A DNA stretch of 36,280 nt from positions 1-36,280 of the forward strand of contig DATLTB010000030.1 of assembly GCA_035533815.1 (NCBI GenBank), read 5' to 3'. Source of the DNA: JANWKA01 sp035533815 (GTDB taxonomy: Bacteria > Bacteroidota > Bacteroidia > Chitinophagales > Chitinophagaceae). How positions within the stretch are numbered: the first letter of the stretch is position 1; every line of letters starts with the position of its first letter. The position numbers and the translations under genes were made by a program. The notes beneath the pieces are model-generated. The model searched no databases and was not told the DNA's origin. It saw nothing but the letters and a program-made list of their open reading frames with translations. This document shows, piece by piece, positions 15,671-23,766 of this stretch.

Positions 15671-15696
15671 TAATACCTTAATTTCGTTTTTCCGCT

Positions 15697-16509
15697 ATGC
15701 ATTGGTCTATTCATTTCCTGGGCCGGAATATCCGTCTGCTGAACATCCTGGATGTCATCATTGTCATATTGATCGTCTACCAGTTATATCGTGTGCTGAA
15801 AGGCAGCCTGGCATATAATATCTTTTGGGGATTGGTAGTGATCTATTGTGCCTTTTTCCTGGTCCGTTTTCTGCAAATGCCTATCCTGACCAATATTCTT
15901 GAAAAGCTGGTCAGTGTGGGACTGATTGCCATGATCATCATTTTCCAACCTGAGATCAGGAGATTTTTGCTGGTGCTTGGCAAAAGCACCCCGTTCAGCA
16001 GGGAGGGTTTTGTCAATAAACTATTGAGTACCGATAAATTCAGGCGCCATCGCCTGGAAGAACAGATTATCAATCATATCATTTTGGCTGTGGGTAATAT
16101 GGCTGGCTCCTATACCGGTGCATTAATTGTTCTTTCTCATGCCTACAGGCTAAAATATGACACCACTACCGGGGTTGCCATTGATGGAAACGTAAGTGCA
16201 AGGCTTTTGGAAAGCATATTTAAAAAAGGAAGTCCTCTCCATGATGGAGCAGTCATTATTGCAGAAAATAAAATTGTTGCTGCCAAAGTGGTATTGCCGG
16301 TCTCTGAAAACCCCGACCTCCCTCCCCGTATTGGACTGAGACACCGGTCAGGCGTAGGTGCTTCTGAACATGCCGATTCATTTTCTATTATCGTTTCCGA
16401 AGAAAAGGGGGATATATCCTATGCTCAAGGAGGGAAACTTTACCAGAATATCTCGCTGGAGGAGCTCAAGGTAAAACTCTATGAAGTATTGATCAAAGGC
16501 AATCTGTAA
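15697..16509 (+). CDS. cdaA: Membrane diadenylate cyclase CdaA
   Basis: CdaA makes cyclic di-AMP from two ATP. The 270-residue protein has three N-terminal membrane helices (about 15-33, 40-58, 70-84), a short linker coil (QPEIRRFLLVLGK) and a DAC domain. The two catalytic motifs are intact: DGA at 183-185 in SPLHDGAVII and RHR at 215-217 in GLRHRSGVG. SEEKGDISYAQGG completes the domain. The family form is usually G-T-RHR; Leu replaces Thr here. It lies between folP and a small membrane protein gene (15 bp gap), so the three are probably one transcript. No regulator such as CdaR is adjacent. Confidence 0.94.
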   Translation: MHWSIHFLGRNIRLLNILDVIIVILIVYQLYRVLKGSLAYNIFWGLVVIYCAFFLVRFLQMPILTNILEKLVSVGLIAMIIIFQPEIRRFLLVLGKSTPFSREGFVNKLLSTDKFRRHRLEEQIINHIILAVGNMAGSYTGALIVLSHAYRLKYDTTTGVAIDGNVSARLLESIFKKGSPLHDGAVIIAENKIVAAKVVLPVSENPDLPPRIGLRHRSGVGASEHADSFSIIVSEEKGDISYAQGGKLYQNISLEELKVKLYEVLIKGNL

Positions 16510-16524
16510 ACTGGGTAACTCTAT

Positions 16525-16941
16525 ATGGCTATTTTTCACCGGAATGCGTATTGGTTCACCTTGCTTGCCGCCCTGCTGAGCCTGTTTTTCTTTCTTGAGC
16601 TTCGGTCCGGTTACCTGAATTTACATCAGACCTATTTTCTTTTCGAAGGTTTCCGGATTTCCGGTGACCGGATTACCCAAATAGCCGGCCTTGCCTTACT
16701 GGGGTTCATTTTACAGACAGTTTTGTATTTCTCCCTGAAGTACCGGATCCGATCAACTTTTCTGGTCCCAGCGCATACCTGCATGTCTGTCCTGTTGCTC
16801 CTGGTGCTGTTGCTTTGCCATCCATTCACCCACCCCGTCTTGATGTTTAACCTGCTGGCTTTCCTAACCCTCACCCAGCTGCTTTTTGTGTTTGCCCTGA
16901 TCATTGTCTTAAGGGATATGGTAAAGACAAAAAGCAGGTAA
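16525..16941 (+). CDS. Four-helix membrane protein downstream of cdaA
   Basis: The 138-residue protein starts MAIFHRNAYWFTLLAALLSL and has about four membrane helices (10-25, 50-68, 80-98, 105-130), ending with a positively charged tail (RDMVKTKSR). I do not recognise a named family. Its 15-bp distance from cdaA indicates co-transcription, which could mean a link to c-di-AMP signalling, though the sequence itself gives no proof. Confidence 0.75.
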   Translation: MAIFHRNAYWFTLLAALLSLFFFLELRSGYLNLHQTYFLFEGFRISGDRITQIAGLALLGFILQTVLYFSLKYRIRSTFLVPAHTCMSVLLLLVLLLCHPFTHPVLMFNLLAFLTLTQLLFVFALIIVLRDMVKTKSR

Positions 16942-16957
16942 AGGGTTGCCAGCCCTT
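16941..16957. terminator. Candidate bidirectional terminator hairpin
   Basis: AAGGGTT-GCC-AGCCCTT forms a 7-bp stem (one G-T pair) with a 3-nt loop, in the 26 bp between two convergent genes (ends at 16941 and 16968). No clear T-tract follows on either strand, so termination strength is uncertain. Confidence 0.4.
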
Positions 16958-16967
16958 CCGGTGTTCA

Positions 16968-18866
16968 TTAGTTTGGGCGGGGAGCGGAAGCCGGAATAGT
17001 AAAACTGATTTCCCGGCCAACCTGTTTTTTTCCCTCGTAGGCAACTGCTTTAATCATATTGGCACCAACCGGGATCTGGAGCGGTTCACCGGCATATTCC
17101 GGATAAAAGCGGTCAGGATCCGTATCATCAAACGTATAATAAATGTGTAGTCCGTCAATTTCTGTGGAAAGCTGGATGTTTCCCGAGGAATCCTGAGCAA
17201 TGATGGGATCATATGCGCTCGTAGAATATTTAATATTTGCCTGGTCCAGCCTGGCGAACTGGGTTTCCATGCGGCTCACGAAATCATCCCAGTTGCGTTT
17301 GTCCCGGGGAGACCAGAAAACCTCGGCAAGGGCCATTGCCCTTGGCCAGGTCATATATTCTGCCTGCCGCTCATTGGGTACGGATTCGGTCCACAGGTTA
17401 CCCTGCCCCCCAAGTATAAACCGGGCATCTACGCTATCGGGTACGGGTTCAAACCGGTAACAGGTACTGAGCAGGCAAACCCCATATGTCGGAGGCTCCA
17501 CAGCAGGGTCTCCCTGGTAAAGATCCAGATAGCAATATTTCGTCGGGGTCATGATCACATGGTGACCCATCTTAGCTGCAGCAATACCCCCTTCCATCCC
17601 CCTCCAGGACATGACCGTGGCTTCAGGGGCAAGTCCACCTTCCAGGATCTCATCCCAGCCAATCATTTTTTTTCCTTTGGATAGCAGCATGGTTTCCATC
17701 CGTTTCATAAAATAACTCTGTAATTCATCGACATTCTGCAGGTGTTCATCAGCCATCAATTTCTGGCATTTAGGACATTTGGCCCAAAACCCTTTGTAGC
17801 ATTCGTCCCCACCAACATGGATATATTTACAGGGGAAAAGGGCTGCCACCTGGGTGAATATCTTATCCAGGATCAGGTATGTACTGTCATTACCCACACA
17901 TAGCGCATTATCCTGCTTCTGATAAAAACGGCTTCCGGGATTGACCGGATATGGAAGTTGGGTGCAGGATAGATTGGGGTATGAAGCAATCAGCGACAGG
18001 CTATGACCGGGCACATCGATCTCCGGCAATATGGTGATGTGCCGGTGCTGGGCATAGCGGACAATCTCCCGGATATCCTTTTGGGTATAAAAGCCACCAT
18101 AAGTAGCCGCTTCACCCGGTTGCGGGGGAAGGAAAGTGCCCCATCGGCCTGACCTTGGAACCCGCCAGGCACCGATCCGGGTTAGCTGGGGCAATCCCTT
18201 GATCTGGATACGCCACCCGTTGTCATCCGCAAGATGCCAGTGAAAAATATTGAACTTGTATTTGGCCATTTCATTCAGGTATGATTCCACAAAGGATTTG
18301 GGGAAAAAATGACGGCTGACATCCAGCATGAGTCCGCGCCAGCCAAACCTCGGGTAATCCAAAATAGCTACACAGGGTATGATCCACCGGGTGCCCAGGA
18401 TCCTTGTGGTGCTTTCCAATTCAGGTGGGAAAAGCTGCACCAGGGACTGCATACCATAGAACAAACCTGCCGGCTGGTTTGCCCGGATAAAGACATGATA
18501 AGGGGTAACCCGCAGGGTGTACCCTTCTTTGTTCAGGGTGGTATCTGCATGCTGATTCAAGATAAACCGGATTGATTTACCTTTTTCCCCAGGCTGCCCC
18601 GGATGAAGGATCCGTAACCAATAACCGGTTGAGGCCCGTACCTGGCGGCAAAAAAGCAGGGCCGTTTCCCGGGCATCCGCATTGTTCCAGGGTATGATGA
18701 TCTGAACTTGCCGGGTAAGTTGAAAAATTCCCTTCAAGCGGGTTACTTTAACCGGTTCCGGGATTATATGCACAGCCAACGGATCCTGGTGAATGGGCTG
18801 CGCATACAGAAAATTTGGAGTACCCAAAATGAAGCAGGCTCCAAACAGGATAGGAAATGCCTTCAT
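16968..18866 (-). CDS. Secreted beta-N-acetylhexosaminidase, GH20
   Basis: This exo-enzyme releases terminal N-acetylglucosamine or N-acetylgalactosamine from chitooligosaccharides or glycans by substrate-assisted catalysis. The 632-residue protein has a signal peptide (MKAFPILFGACFILGTPNFLYAQ, in two parts), an N-terminal GH20b-type domain (about 30-165) and the GH20 barrel, with WRGLMLDVSRHFFP, FHWHLADDNGWRIQIKG and ILPEIDVPGHS. The catalytic pair D354-E355 lies in HVGGDE, and WDEILEGG and MSWRG follow. A C-terminal Ig-like CHB_HEX_C domain (about 550-628) completes it. It is probably periplasmic or surface-exposed. A GH19 chitinase lies 1.2 kb upstream on the same strand, which suggests chitin degradation as the context. 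Confidence 0.95.
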   Translation of the reverse strand: MKAFPILFGACFILGTPNFLYAQPIHQDPLAVHIIPEPVKVTRLKGIFQLTRQVQIIIPWNNADARETALLFCRQVRASTGYWLRILHPGQPGEKGKSIRFILNQHADTTLNKEGYTLRVTPYHVFIRANQPAGLFYGMQSLVQLFPPELESTTRILGTRWIIPCVAILDYPRFGWRGLMLDVSRHFFPKSFVESYLNEMAKYKFNIFHWHLADDNGWRIQIKGLPQLTRIGAWRVPRSGRWGTFLPPQPGEAATYGGFYTQKDIREIVRYAQHRHITILPEIDVPGHSLSLIASYPNLSCTQLPYPVNPGSRFYQKQDNALCVGNDSTYLILDKIFTQVAALFPCKYIHVGGDECYKGFWAKCPKCQKLMADEHLQNVDELQSYFMKRMETMLLSKGKKMIGWDEILEGGLAPEATVMSWRGMEGGIAAAKMGHHVIMTPTKYCYLDLYQGDPAVEPPTYGVCLLSTCYRFEPVPDSVDARFILGGQGNLWTESVPNERQAEYMTWPRAMALAEVFWSPRDKRNWDDFVSRMETQFARLDQANIKYSTSAYDPIIAQDSSGNIQLSTEIDGLHIYYTFDDTDPDRFYPEYAGEPLQIPVGANMIKAVAYEGKKQVGREISFTIPASAPRPN

Positions 18867-18953
18867 GGGGATTGATTTATTGTGGGAAGTGAAAATAAAA
18901 AATAAAAACCAACTGGAAGATATTTTGTGCAGGAAGGCAACTGCCTCAATGAC

Positions 18954-18977
18954 AAAGGGCCGGCGATCCGCCAGCCC
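18954..18977 (-). terminator. Candidate intrinsic terminator of the DUF4382 gene
   Basis: On the minus strand GGGCTGGCG-GAT-CGCCGGCCC forms a 9-bp GC-rich stem with one T-G pair, followed by a short TTTG tail. It lies 30 bp after the DUF4382 stop and before the GH20 gene. A weaker hairpin (AGGCAGTTGCCT) follows at about 18934-18945. The poor T-tract lowers certainty. Confidence 0.45.
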
Positions 18978-19006
18978 TGGTCAGTGTTAATTAGGATATG
19001 GTATAC

Positions 19007-19912
19007 TTACTGGTGCAAAGTAATTGTTCCCAGGTGGACGGTATTCCCATTGGTGATCGCTACATTATCTATTGTAGTATCCTGGTACCCCGCGGAGGCA
19101 TTGAAGAATACGCCATAGGTGGTATCAGCCAGCCCCATGACCCTGAATTCCCCGCTCAAATTAGGCAGTGCATACAGAGAATCAATTCCGGAAAATACCG
19201 AAACAATCGGGTATGCAGAGATGGGAAGGACCCTGCCTTCTATGGCCCCAGTATTGGCAATTGTGAATGCCCGGAGTATGGTCCTGAGGTAAAATTTGCC
19301 ATCATCCAACCTGATGATGGACCTTCCTGCATCAAAATCAATCCAGAACCTGTAATGATTTGCTGCCCATTCATCAAATTCATCCCCGAAAATACGGATA
19401 TAGACATTCTGTGTACCCGGCCACAGATTTAATGGATAATTGATGGAATCTTTGACCAGCAGGTTATCTGTACCCAGGGTAAGGCGGAAAGCGATGATCC
19501 TGCCTTTGGGCATATTTCCTGCACTCAGCATGGTATCGGCGCCATTGGCAAAATTGAGCAGGTTATATTCTCCCGGAGTGATATTCAGGGTATCCCAGAC
19601 AGCGTGCTGATCTTCCTGGTCCTGATATTGCACATTATCCCCCTCGTGGCGCATATGAGACCGAAAATCCTCTCCTGCGTTTACATTACTGGAAGCGCTA
19701 CTGGTGTCAATCTTAACTGCGATGCCCTGAATATCCACCAGGACTTTGTCAAAAAAGGCATTGGGGCCATCAGTCATATAGACCGATAGTGCAGACTTAT
19801 TGGCAGGAATTGTGCCCCCACTATTAATCCCTTTCTGACAAGAGGAAAGCATAAAGGCCGATAAAGCGGTCAGGATACCGAAGCCTCCAAGGAATGCATG
19901 TTTAGTTCTCAT
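19007..19912 (-). CDS. DUF4382 lipoprotein
   Basis: The 301-residue protein has a lipoprotein signal peptide with lipobox LSSC and lipidated Cys at about 25. The mature domain then begins with SALSVYMTDGPNAFFDKVLV (about 40-59), the hallmark N-terminus of DUF4382, where 'L-x-V-x-LTDAP' is usual. The region to about 200 alternates beta strands (DTLNITPGEYNLL, GRIIAFRLTLG). A C-terminal carboxypeptidase-regulatory-like beta domain (AIEGRVLPISAYPIVSV, GEFRVMGLADTTYGVFF) ends the protein. It is likely surface-exposed or periplasmic; function unknown. It has 174 bp of its own upstream DNA and a hairpin after its stop. Confidence 0.85.
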   Translation of the reverse strand: MRTKHAFLGGFGILTALSAFMLSSCQKGINSGGTIPANKSALSVYMTDGPNAFFDKVLVDIQGIAVKIDTSSASSNVNAGEDFRSHMRHEGDNVQYQDQEDQHAVWDTLNITPGEYNLLNFANGADTMLSAGNMPKGRIIAFRLTLGTDNLLVKDSINYPLNLWPGTQNVYIRIFGDEFDEWAANHYRFWIDFDAGRSIIRLDDGKFYLRTILRAFTIANTGAIEGRVLPISAYPIVSVFSGIDSLYALPNLSGEFRVMGLADTTYGVFFNASAGYQDTTIDNVAITNGNTVHLGTITLHQ

Positions 19913-20086
19913 AGTAATATGATTTTTAAGGTGATTGTTTTCATAGTGTAATCAAAATAAAATTAAGGTTAACAATAATGATACCTGATATATATCCATT
20001 TTGCTTCTGGCTAATACCATACAATGACTGGCGCAGATCACATTAGTTTAACCGGTATGCTAAAATTAAACGGAGGGGAGATCAGA

Positions 20087-21019
20087 TTATTTCAATTTTA
20101 CTGCCGGAAAAGGCAGCTGATTGGTACATTGGATATGTTTCCCGGGGGAAACCCCGAAAATACCACAGAAATAGATATAATACCTGTATCGGAACCGCGT
20201 TTTGTCCAGGGGATGAGCGCCGCATTCCACACCCCCATTGATGATATTTACGGTGGATCCGAAGCCGGGTTTCCTGCCTGCAGCCTGGTCTGCGGGAGAA
20301 GGTTTCCATTTTCCGGTCATAACCTCATGGCAGGAAGGTTTAGGAGGTTGTGCATGCATCCAGAACCAGATGGCAGAGGCAAAGGACAGCACGGCATTTC
20401 GGTCCAATAAGCCGGGATGCTGAAGCAGGATCTGGCTATTCCCGAAATAGGCTTGGCTAAATGCGCCGTAATTATAATTATAGCTGAGTTGCAGGGGGCC
20501 CCTGCCTTGATAGGATTTACCAGGGATGGGTGGGAATTGTTTATTATGCTGATCCGCATAGGTGGGACAACCATTGGGGCAATCCTGTTCCTGAAGGAAA
20601 TAGAATCCCCACTTATAATATCCACCAGGAGCATCTGCCCATCCTCCAGAAGTTTCCTGTGCACAATTGGCCAGAAATGCAGATAACTCCCTTCTTCTGG
20701 TGGAATCACTTCCTTGCCCAAGGAAATCCGGAAATTTTTTTGCCGCAGCAGCAAAAGCGTCCAGGGAATAAAAATCCATTTTCGGAGAATCTGGATTTTT
20801 CCGGGAAATTCCATAACGGTTTGGAAACAAGCTATCCCACATGGGTACATTTAAGTATAAAAGCAGACTGGTTTTTCCATGGATTTCCTGAAGCGGTTTC
20901 GGCTTTACGTTGACCGTAAATGGTATACAAGCTGTTATGATACCGGCAGCCAAAAATATAATGAATGATTTACCCGTACTGATCACGATATTCAAAGATA
21001 AGGAGTAGCAATTTGTCAT
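20087..21019 (-). CDS. GH19 chitinase, probable lipoprotein
   Basis: GH19 enzymes cleave chitin internally with inversion. The 310-residue protein has a hydrophobic leader with lipobox ITAC (Cys about 31), so it is probably a lipoprotein. The GH19 domain spans about 80-290. The catalytic acid is Glu122 in NCAQETSGGWADAPGGYYKW and the catalytic base is probably Glu144 in FYFLQEQDCPNGC. GKSYQGRGPLQLSYNYNYG (168-185) and NIINGGVECG are further signatures, and paired Cys residues suggest disulfides. Together with the GH20 enzyme downstream it would convert chitin to N-acetylglucosamine. It is divergent from the FAD/membrane/cyclase cassette, sharing a 284-bp region. Confidence 0.92.
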   Translation of the reverse strand: MTNCYSLSLNIVISTGKSFIIFLAAGIITACIPFTVNVKPKPLQEIHGKTSLLLYLNVPMWDSLFPNRYGISRKNPDSPKMDFYSLDAFAAAAKKFPDFLGQGSDSTRRRELSAFLANCAQETSGGWADAPGGYYKWGFYFLQEQDCPNGCPTYADQHNKQFPPIPGKSYQGRGPLQLSYNYNYGAFSQAYFGNSQILLQHPGLLDRNAVLSFASAIWFWMHAQPPKPSCHEVMTGKWKPSPADQAAGRKPGFGSTVNIINGGVECGAHPLDKTRFRYRYYIYFCGIFGVSPGKHIQCTNQLPFPAVKLK

Positions 21020-21235
21020 TTATTAACTTACTGCTTATTATCCCTATGATTGGGAAGATCGCTTTGCGTAACTTTATTAGCCATCCTGTTATACAGAGCC
21101 CCTAAAATAAAATTCCTGCGATTACAGAAATAATTATTATCCCTTGTTTTTTATTATCTTATACCCGGATTTAGGTAAATGTTAACGTAGCGCGTAACCC
21201 GGTTATCCTATGATGTCTTGTGAATTATTCCCCTT

Positions 21236-21243
21236 TAAATTTG
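21236..21243 (+). promoter_or_regulatory. Promoter box TAAATTTG of the three-gene cassette
   Basis: TAAATTTG on the plus strand fully matches TAnnTTTG and sits 60 bp before the ATG of the FAD oxidoreductase gene. The nearest TTG (21218-21220) is only 15 bp upstream, closer than the usual 19-21 bp, so the -33 element is weak. An imperfect inverted repeat (GTTAACG...CGTAAC, 21181-21198) upstream could be an operator. Confidence 0.4.
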
Positions 21244-21303
21244 TCTTTATAATTTCTAATTTTTCAGGGTAATTCATTTTCCCCCGAAGACTAAATACAT
21301 TGC

Positions 21304-23052
21304 ATGAATGAACATATAATGATCTTAGGTGGCGGAGTTGCAGGAATGAGTGCAGCCCATGAACTTGCAGAACGGGGTTTTAAGGTGACTGTGTTTGAAA
21401 GAAAAAAAAATTTGCCTGGTGGCAAGGCCAGATCCGTGCCTGTTAAAGATACCGCTACTGAGGGAAGGGGACCATTGCCCGGAGAGCATGGGTTTCGTTT
21501 TTTCCCAGGATTCTACAAGCATGTCACCGATACCATGAGACGGATTCCATTTCAAAATCCGCTTACTGGCCAATATAACAAACAGGGTGTTTTCGATAAT
21601 CTGGTGGAATGTCCTAAGATGATGCTGTCCAGGGTGGGGCAGCAGCCAATCATCGCGCTCAGTCACCTGCCGAGGAATTTAGAAGAACTTCGGCTCATGC
21701 TCAAGGATGTTCATACAGATACCGGGCTGACGGAAGCCGAAAAGCAGCTGATGGAATCAAAAATTTGGCAACTAATGACCAGTTGCCAGGCCCGCCGGGA
21801 AAATGAATATGAACATATTGGCTGGTGGGAGTATACAGAAGCGGAATCCAACAGCAAGAATTACCGGACCCTTTTTGTACAGGGACTAACGCGGACCCTG
21901 GTTGCTGCGAGAGCCAAAGATGCCAGTACCAAGACCGGGGGAACTATATTCCTCCAGCTCTTATTTACTATGGCAGATCCTTTTGTCCGGACTGATCGGG
22001 TGCTTTGCGGACCCACGAGCGAAGTTTGGCTATATCCCTGGCTTCAATACCTGAAAAGCCTTGGCGTAGACTTTCAGATGGACAGCGAGGTAATGAGTTT
22101 GGAAACGGACCGGAAATCAAAAACCATTTCCGGGGTCATGGTCAGTCAGGGGGGGCAGGAAAGCAAGAAATTTACAGCAGATTACTATATCTGCGCACTT
22201 CCTGTGGAAAGGGCTGCCAAACTGATTACCAAGGATATCCTGATTCTTGATCCATGCCTTTCTTCCATTGCCAAACTGGCCAAAAGTGTAGCCTGGATGA
22301 ATGGCATTCAGTTCTATCTTACCGAAAAAATGGATATTATCAACGGCCATATTATCCTGGCTGATTCCCCCTGGGCGCTGACGGCAATTTCCCAGGTGCA
22401 GTTCTGGAAATATTTTGACATTAGCAAATATGGGGATGGTACGGTAAAATGTATCATTTCAGTGGATGTATCTGATTGGGATACCAAAGGCGTAGTACCA
22501 TACCGCGATGAAGAGGGCCGGCTTTATCATAAATCTGCCAGGCATTGCAACAGAGAGGAAGCCATTGCCGATATCTGGCTTCAAATGAAGCAAAGTTTCA
22601 ATAAGGATAACCAGGTAGTCCTGAAGGATGAATTTTTAAAGCTGGTCCATGTAGATGGGGATATTAAATTCGGAGAAAGCTCGGTACTGAGTGATGAGGA
22701 ACCTTTACTGGTCAATAAGACCTATACCTGGGACCTGCGTCAGGAGACCTATACCGGGATACTTAATTTATTTCTGGCATCCGATTATATCAAGACCTAT
22801 ACCGACCTGGCCACCATGGAAGGAGCCAATGAGGCAGCCCGGAGGGCAGTCAATGGAATTATTGATGTAACTAATTCCAAAGTGCCATCCTGCAGGCTCT
22901 GGATGCTTCGTGAGCCCGATATTTTATTATACCACAAATGGCTGGATAACCGGAGATATAATAAGGGATTGCCATGGAAACTGCATGCTCCGTTTTTTTA
23001 CAAGTTCTTTAATTTCATGTTCCGGCTCATCAAGAAACTGACCACTTCCTGA
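21304..23052 (+). CDS. FAD-dependent oxidoreductase, phytoene desaturase / hydroxysqualene dehydroxylase-like
   Basis: The 582-residue protein belongs to the FAD amine-oxidase/phytoene-desaturase superfamily. The dinucleotide-binding motif GGGVAGMSAAHEL is at about 9-21, with the ribose-binding acid Glu32 in VTVFERK, then LPGGKARS (37-44) and the subfamily motif GEHGFRFFPGFY (60-71). A C-terminal FAD-closing segment (YTDLATMEGANEAARRAVNG, about 499-518) fits the fold. Members act on hydrophobic isoprenoids such as carotenoids or hydroxysqualene, and I infer a lipid-soluble, probably isoprenoid, substrate. A basic, aromatic C-terminus (FFYKFFNFMFRLIKKL) may associate with the membrane. It is the first gene of the cassette, 36 bp before the Pyr4-like gene. 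Confidence 0.8.
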   Translation: MNEHIMILGGGVAGMSAAHELAERGFKVTVFERKKNLPGGKARSVPVKDTATEGRGPLPGEHGFRFFPGFYKHVTDTMRRIPFQNPLTGQYNKQGVFDNLVECPKMMLSRVGQQPIIALSHLPRNLEELRLMLKDVHTDTGLTEAEKQLMESKIWQLMTSCQARRENEYEHIGWWEYTEAESNSKNYRTLFVQGLTRTLVAARAKDASTKTGGTIFLQLLFTMADPFVRTDRVLCGPTSEVWLYPWLQYLKSLGVDFQMDSEVMSLETDRKSKTISGVMVSQGGQESKKFTADYYICALPVERAAKLITKDILILDPCLSSIAKLAKSVAWMNGIQFYLTEKMDIINGHIILADSPWALTAISQVQFWKYFDISKYGDGTVKCIISVDVSDWDTKGVVPYRDEEGRLYHKSARHCNREEAIADIWLQMKQSFNKDNQVVLKDEFLKLVHVDGDIKFGESSVLSDEEPLLVNKTYTWDLRQETYTGILNLFLASDYIKTYTDLATMEGANEAARRAVNGIIDVTNSKVPSCRLWMLREPDILLYHKWLDNRRYNKGLPWKLHAPFFYKFFNFMFRLIKKLTTS

Positions 23053-23088
23053 TGATGAATATTGCAGACATATTGGAAAAATGGCATC

Positions 23089-23766
23089 ATGACTATATTT
23101 GAATATTTAAAAACCGATCATCCCTGGCTCGATAATACCCGGTATGCGAATTATCAGATAGCCCTTTTTCTTTCCGGAGCCATTTTATGGATTTTTACCT
23201 ATATCGATACCATCAGGGACATTACCCGGAAAAAAACCATTAATATTCCGCTGATTGCCATCTGTTTTAATTTCGGGTATGAAGTTACTACCTCATTCGC
23301 CTTTGTTCCGAATATGGGGAAGGTCCTGGTAATGGCTTACTGGTCCTGGATGGTCCTGGATATATTCATAGTTTACTCCATGTTTCGGTTCGGAGTGAAG
23401 CAGATCCGGATTAAACAGATAGCTTCTCACATTACCCTTTACCTATTCCTTGGAGTTTCCGCCGGGTTCCTAATCCAGTTCTTTTTTATTCCACGCTATG
23501 ATCTCCCAATGGCCCCCTTGGCAGGGTATATCATCAATTTGCTGATGTCGGTTAGTTTCATTTACCTGGTGTTTATACCTGGTTACCAGGGGAATTCCCT
23601 GGTAACCGGATGGACGAAATTCCTGGGAACTGCTTTGATCAGCATCATGTTCCAGACCAAATACCCGGAAAATCATTTTTTGACCGTGTTATATATTTTT
23701 ACTGCCTTATTTGATATTTTATACATACGCTTGCTATATCAGCAGAGAAAATTAGCGGTATTGTGA
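23089..23766 (+). CDS. Seven-helix membrane protein, Pyr4-like (putative terpene cyclase)
   Basis: From ATG 23089 the protein has 225 residues and about seven membrane helices (22-39, 52-69, 78-100, 112-133, 144-163, 173-190, 198-216). Its layout resembles the Pyr4/PaxB/AndB family of integral-membrane terpene cyclases of fungal meroterpenoid and indole-diterpene pathways, and the DmtA1 type of Streptomyces. The shared features are a short basic loop then P, the N-[FILV]-x-[WY]-E motif (here NFGYE, Glu65), the W-x-x-LD-x-x-x-VY-x-x-x-x-FG segment (WMVLDIFIVYSMFRFG) and an Asp in the last helix (LFDILYI, Asp209). Pyr4 uses Glu63 and Asp218. The resemblance is judged by eye, so a different small membrane family is possible. 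The GTGA overlap with the next gene indicates translational coupling. Confidence 0.6.
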   Translation: MTIFEYLKTDHPWLDNTRYANYQIALFLSGAILWIFTYIDTIRDITRKKTINIPLIAICFNFGYEVTTSFAFVPNMGKVLVMAYWSWMVLDIFIVYSMFRFGVKQIRIKQIASHITLYLFLGVSAGFLIQFFFIPRYDLPMAPLAGYIINLLMSVSFIYLVFIPGYQGNSLVTGWTKFLGTALISIMFQTKYPENHFLTVLYIFTALFDILYIRLLYQQRKLAVL

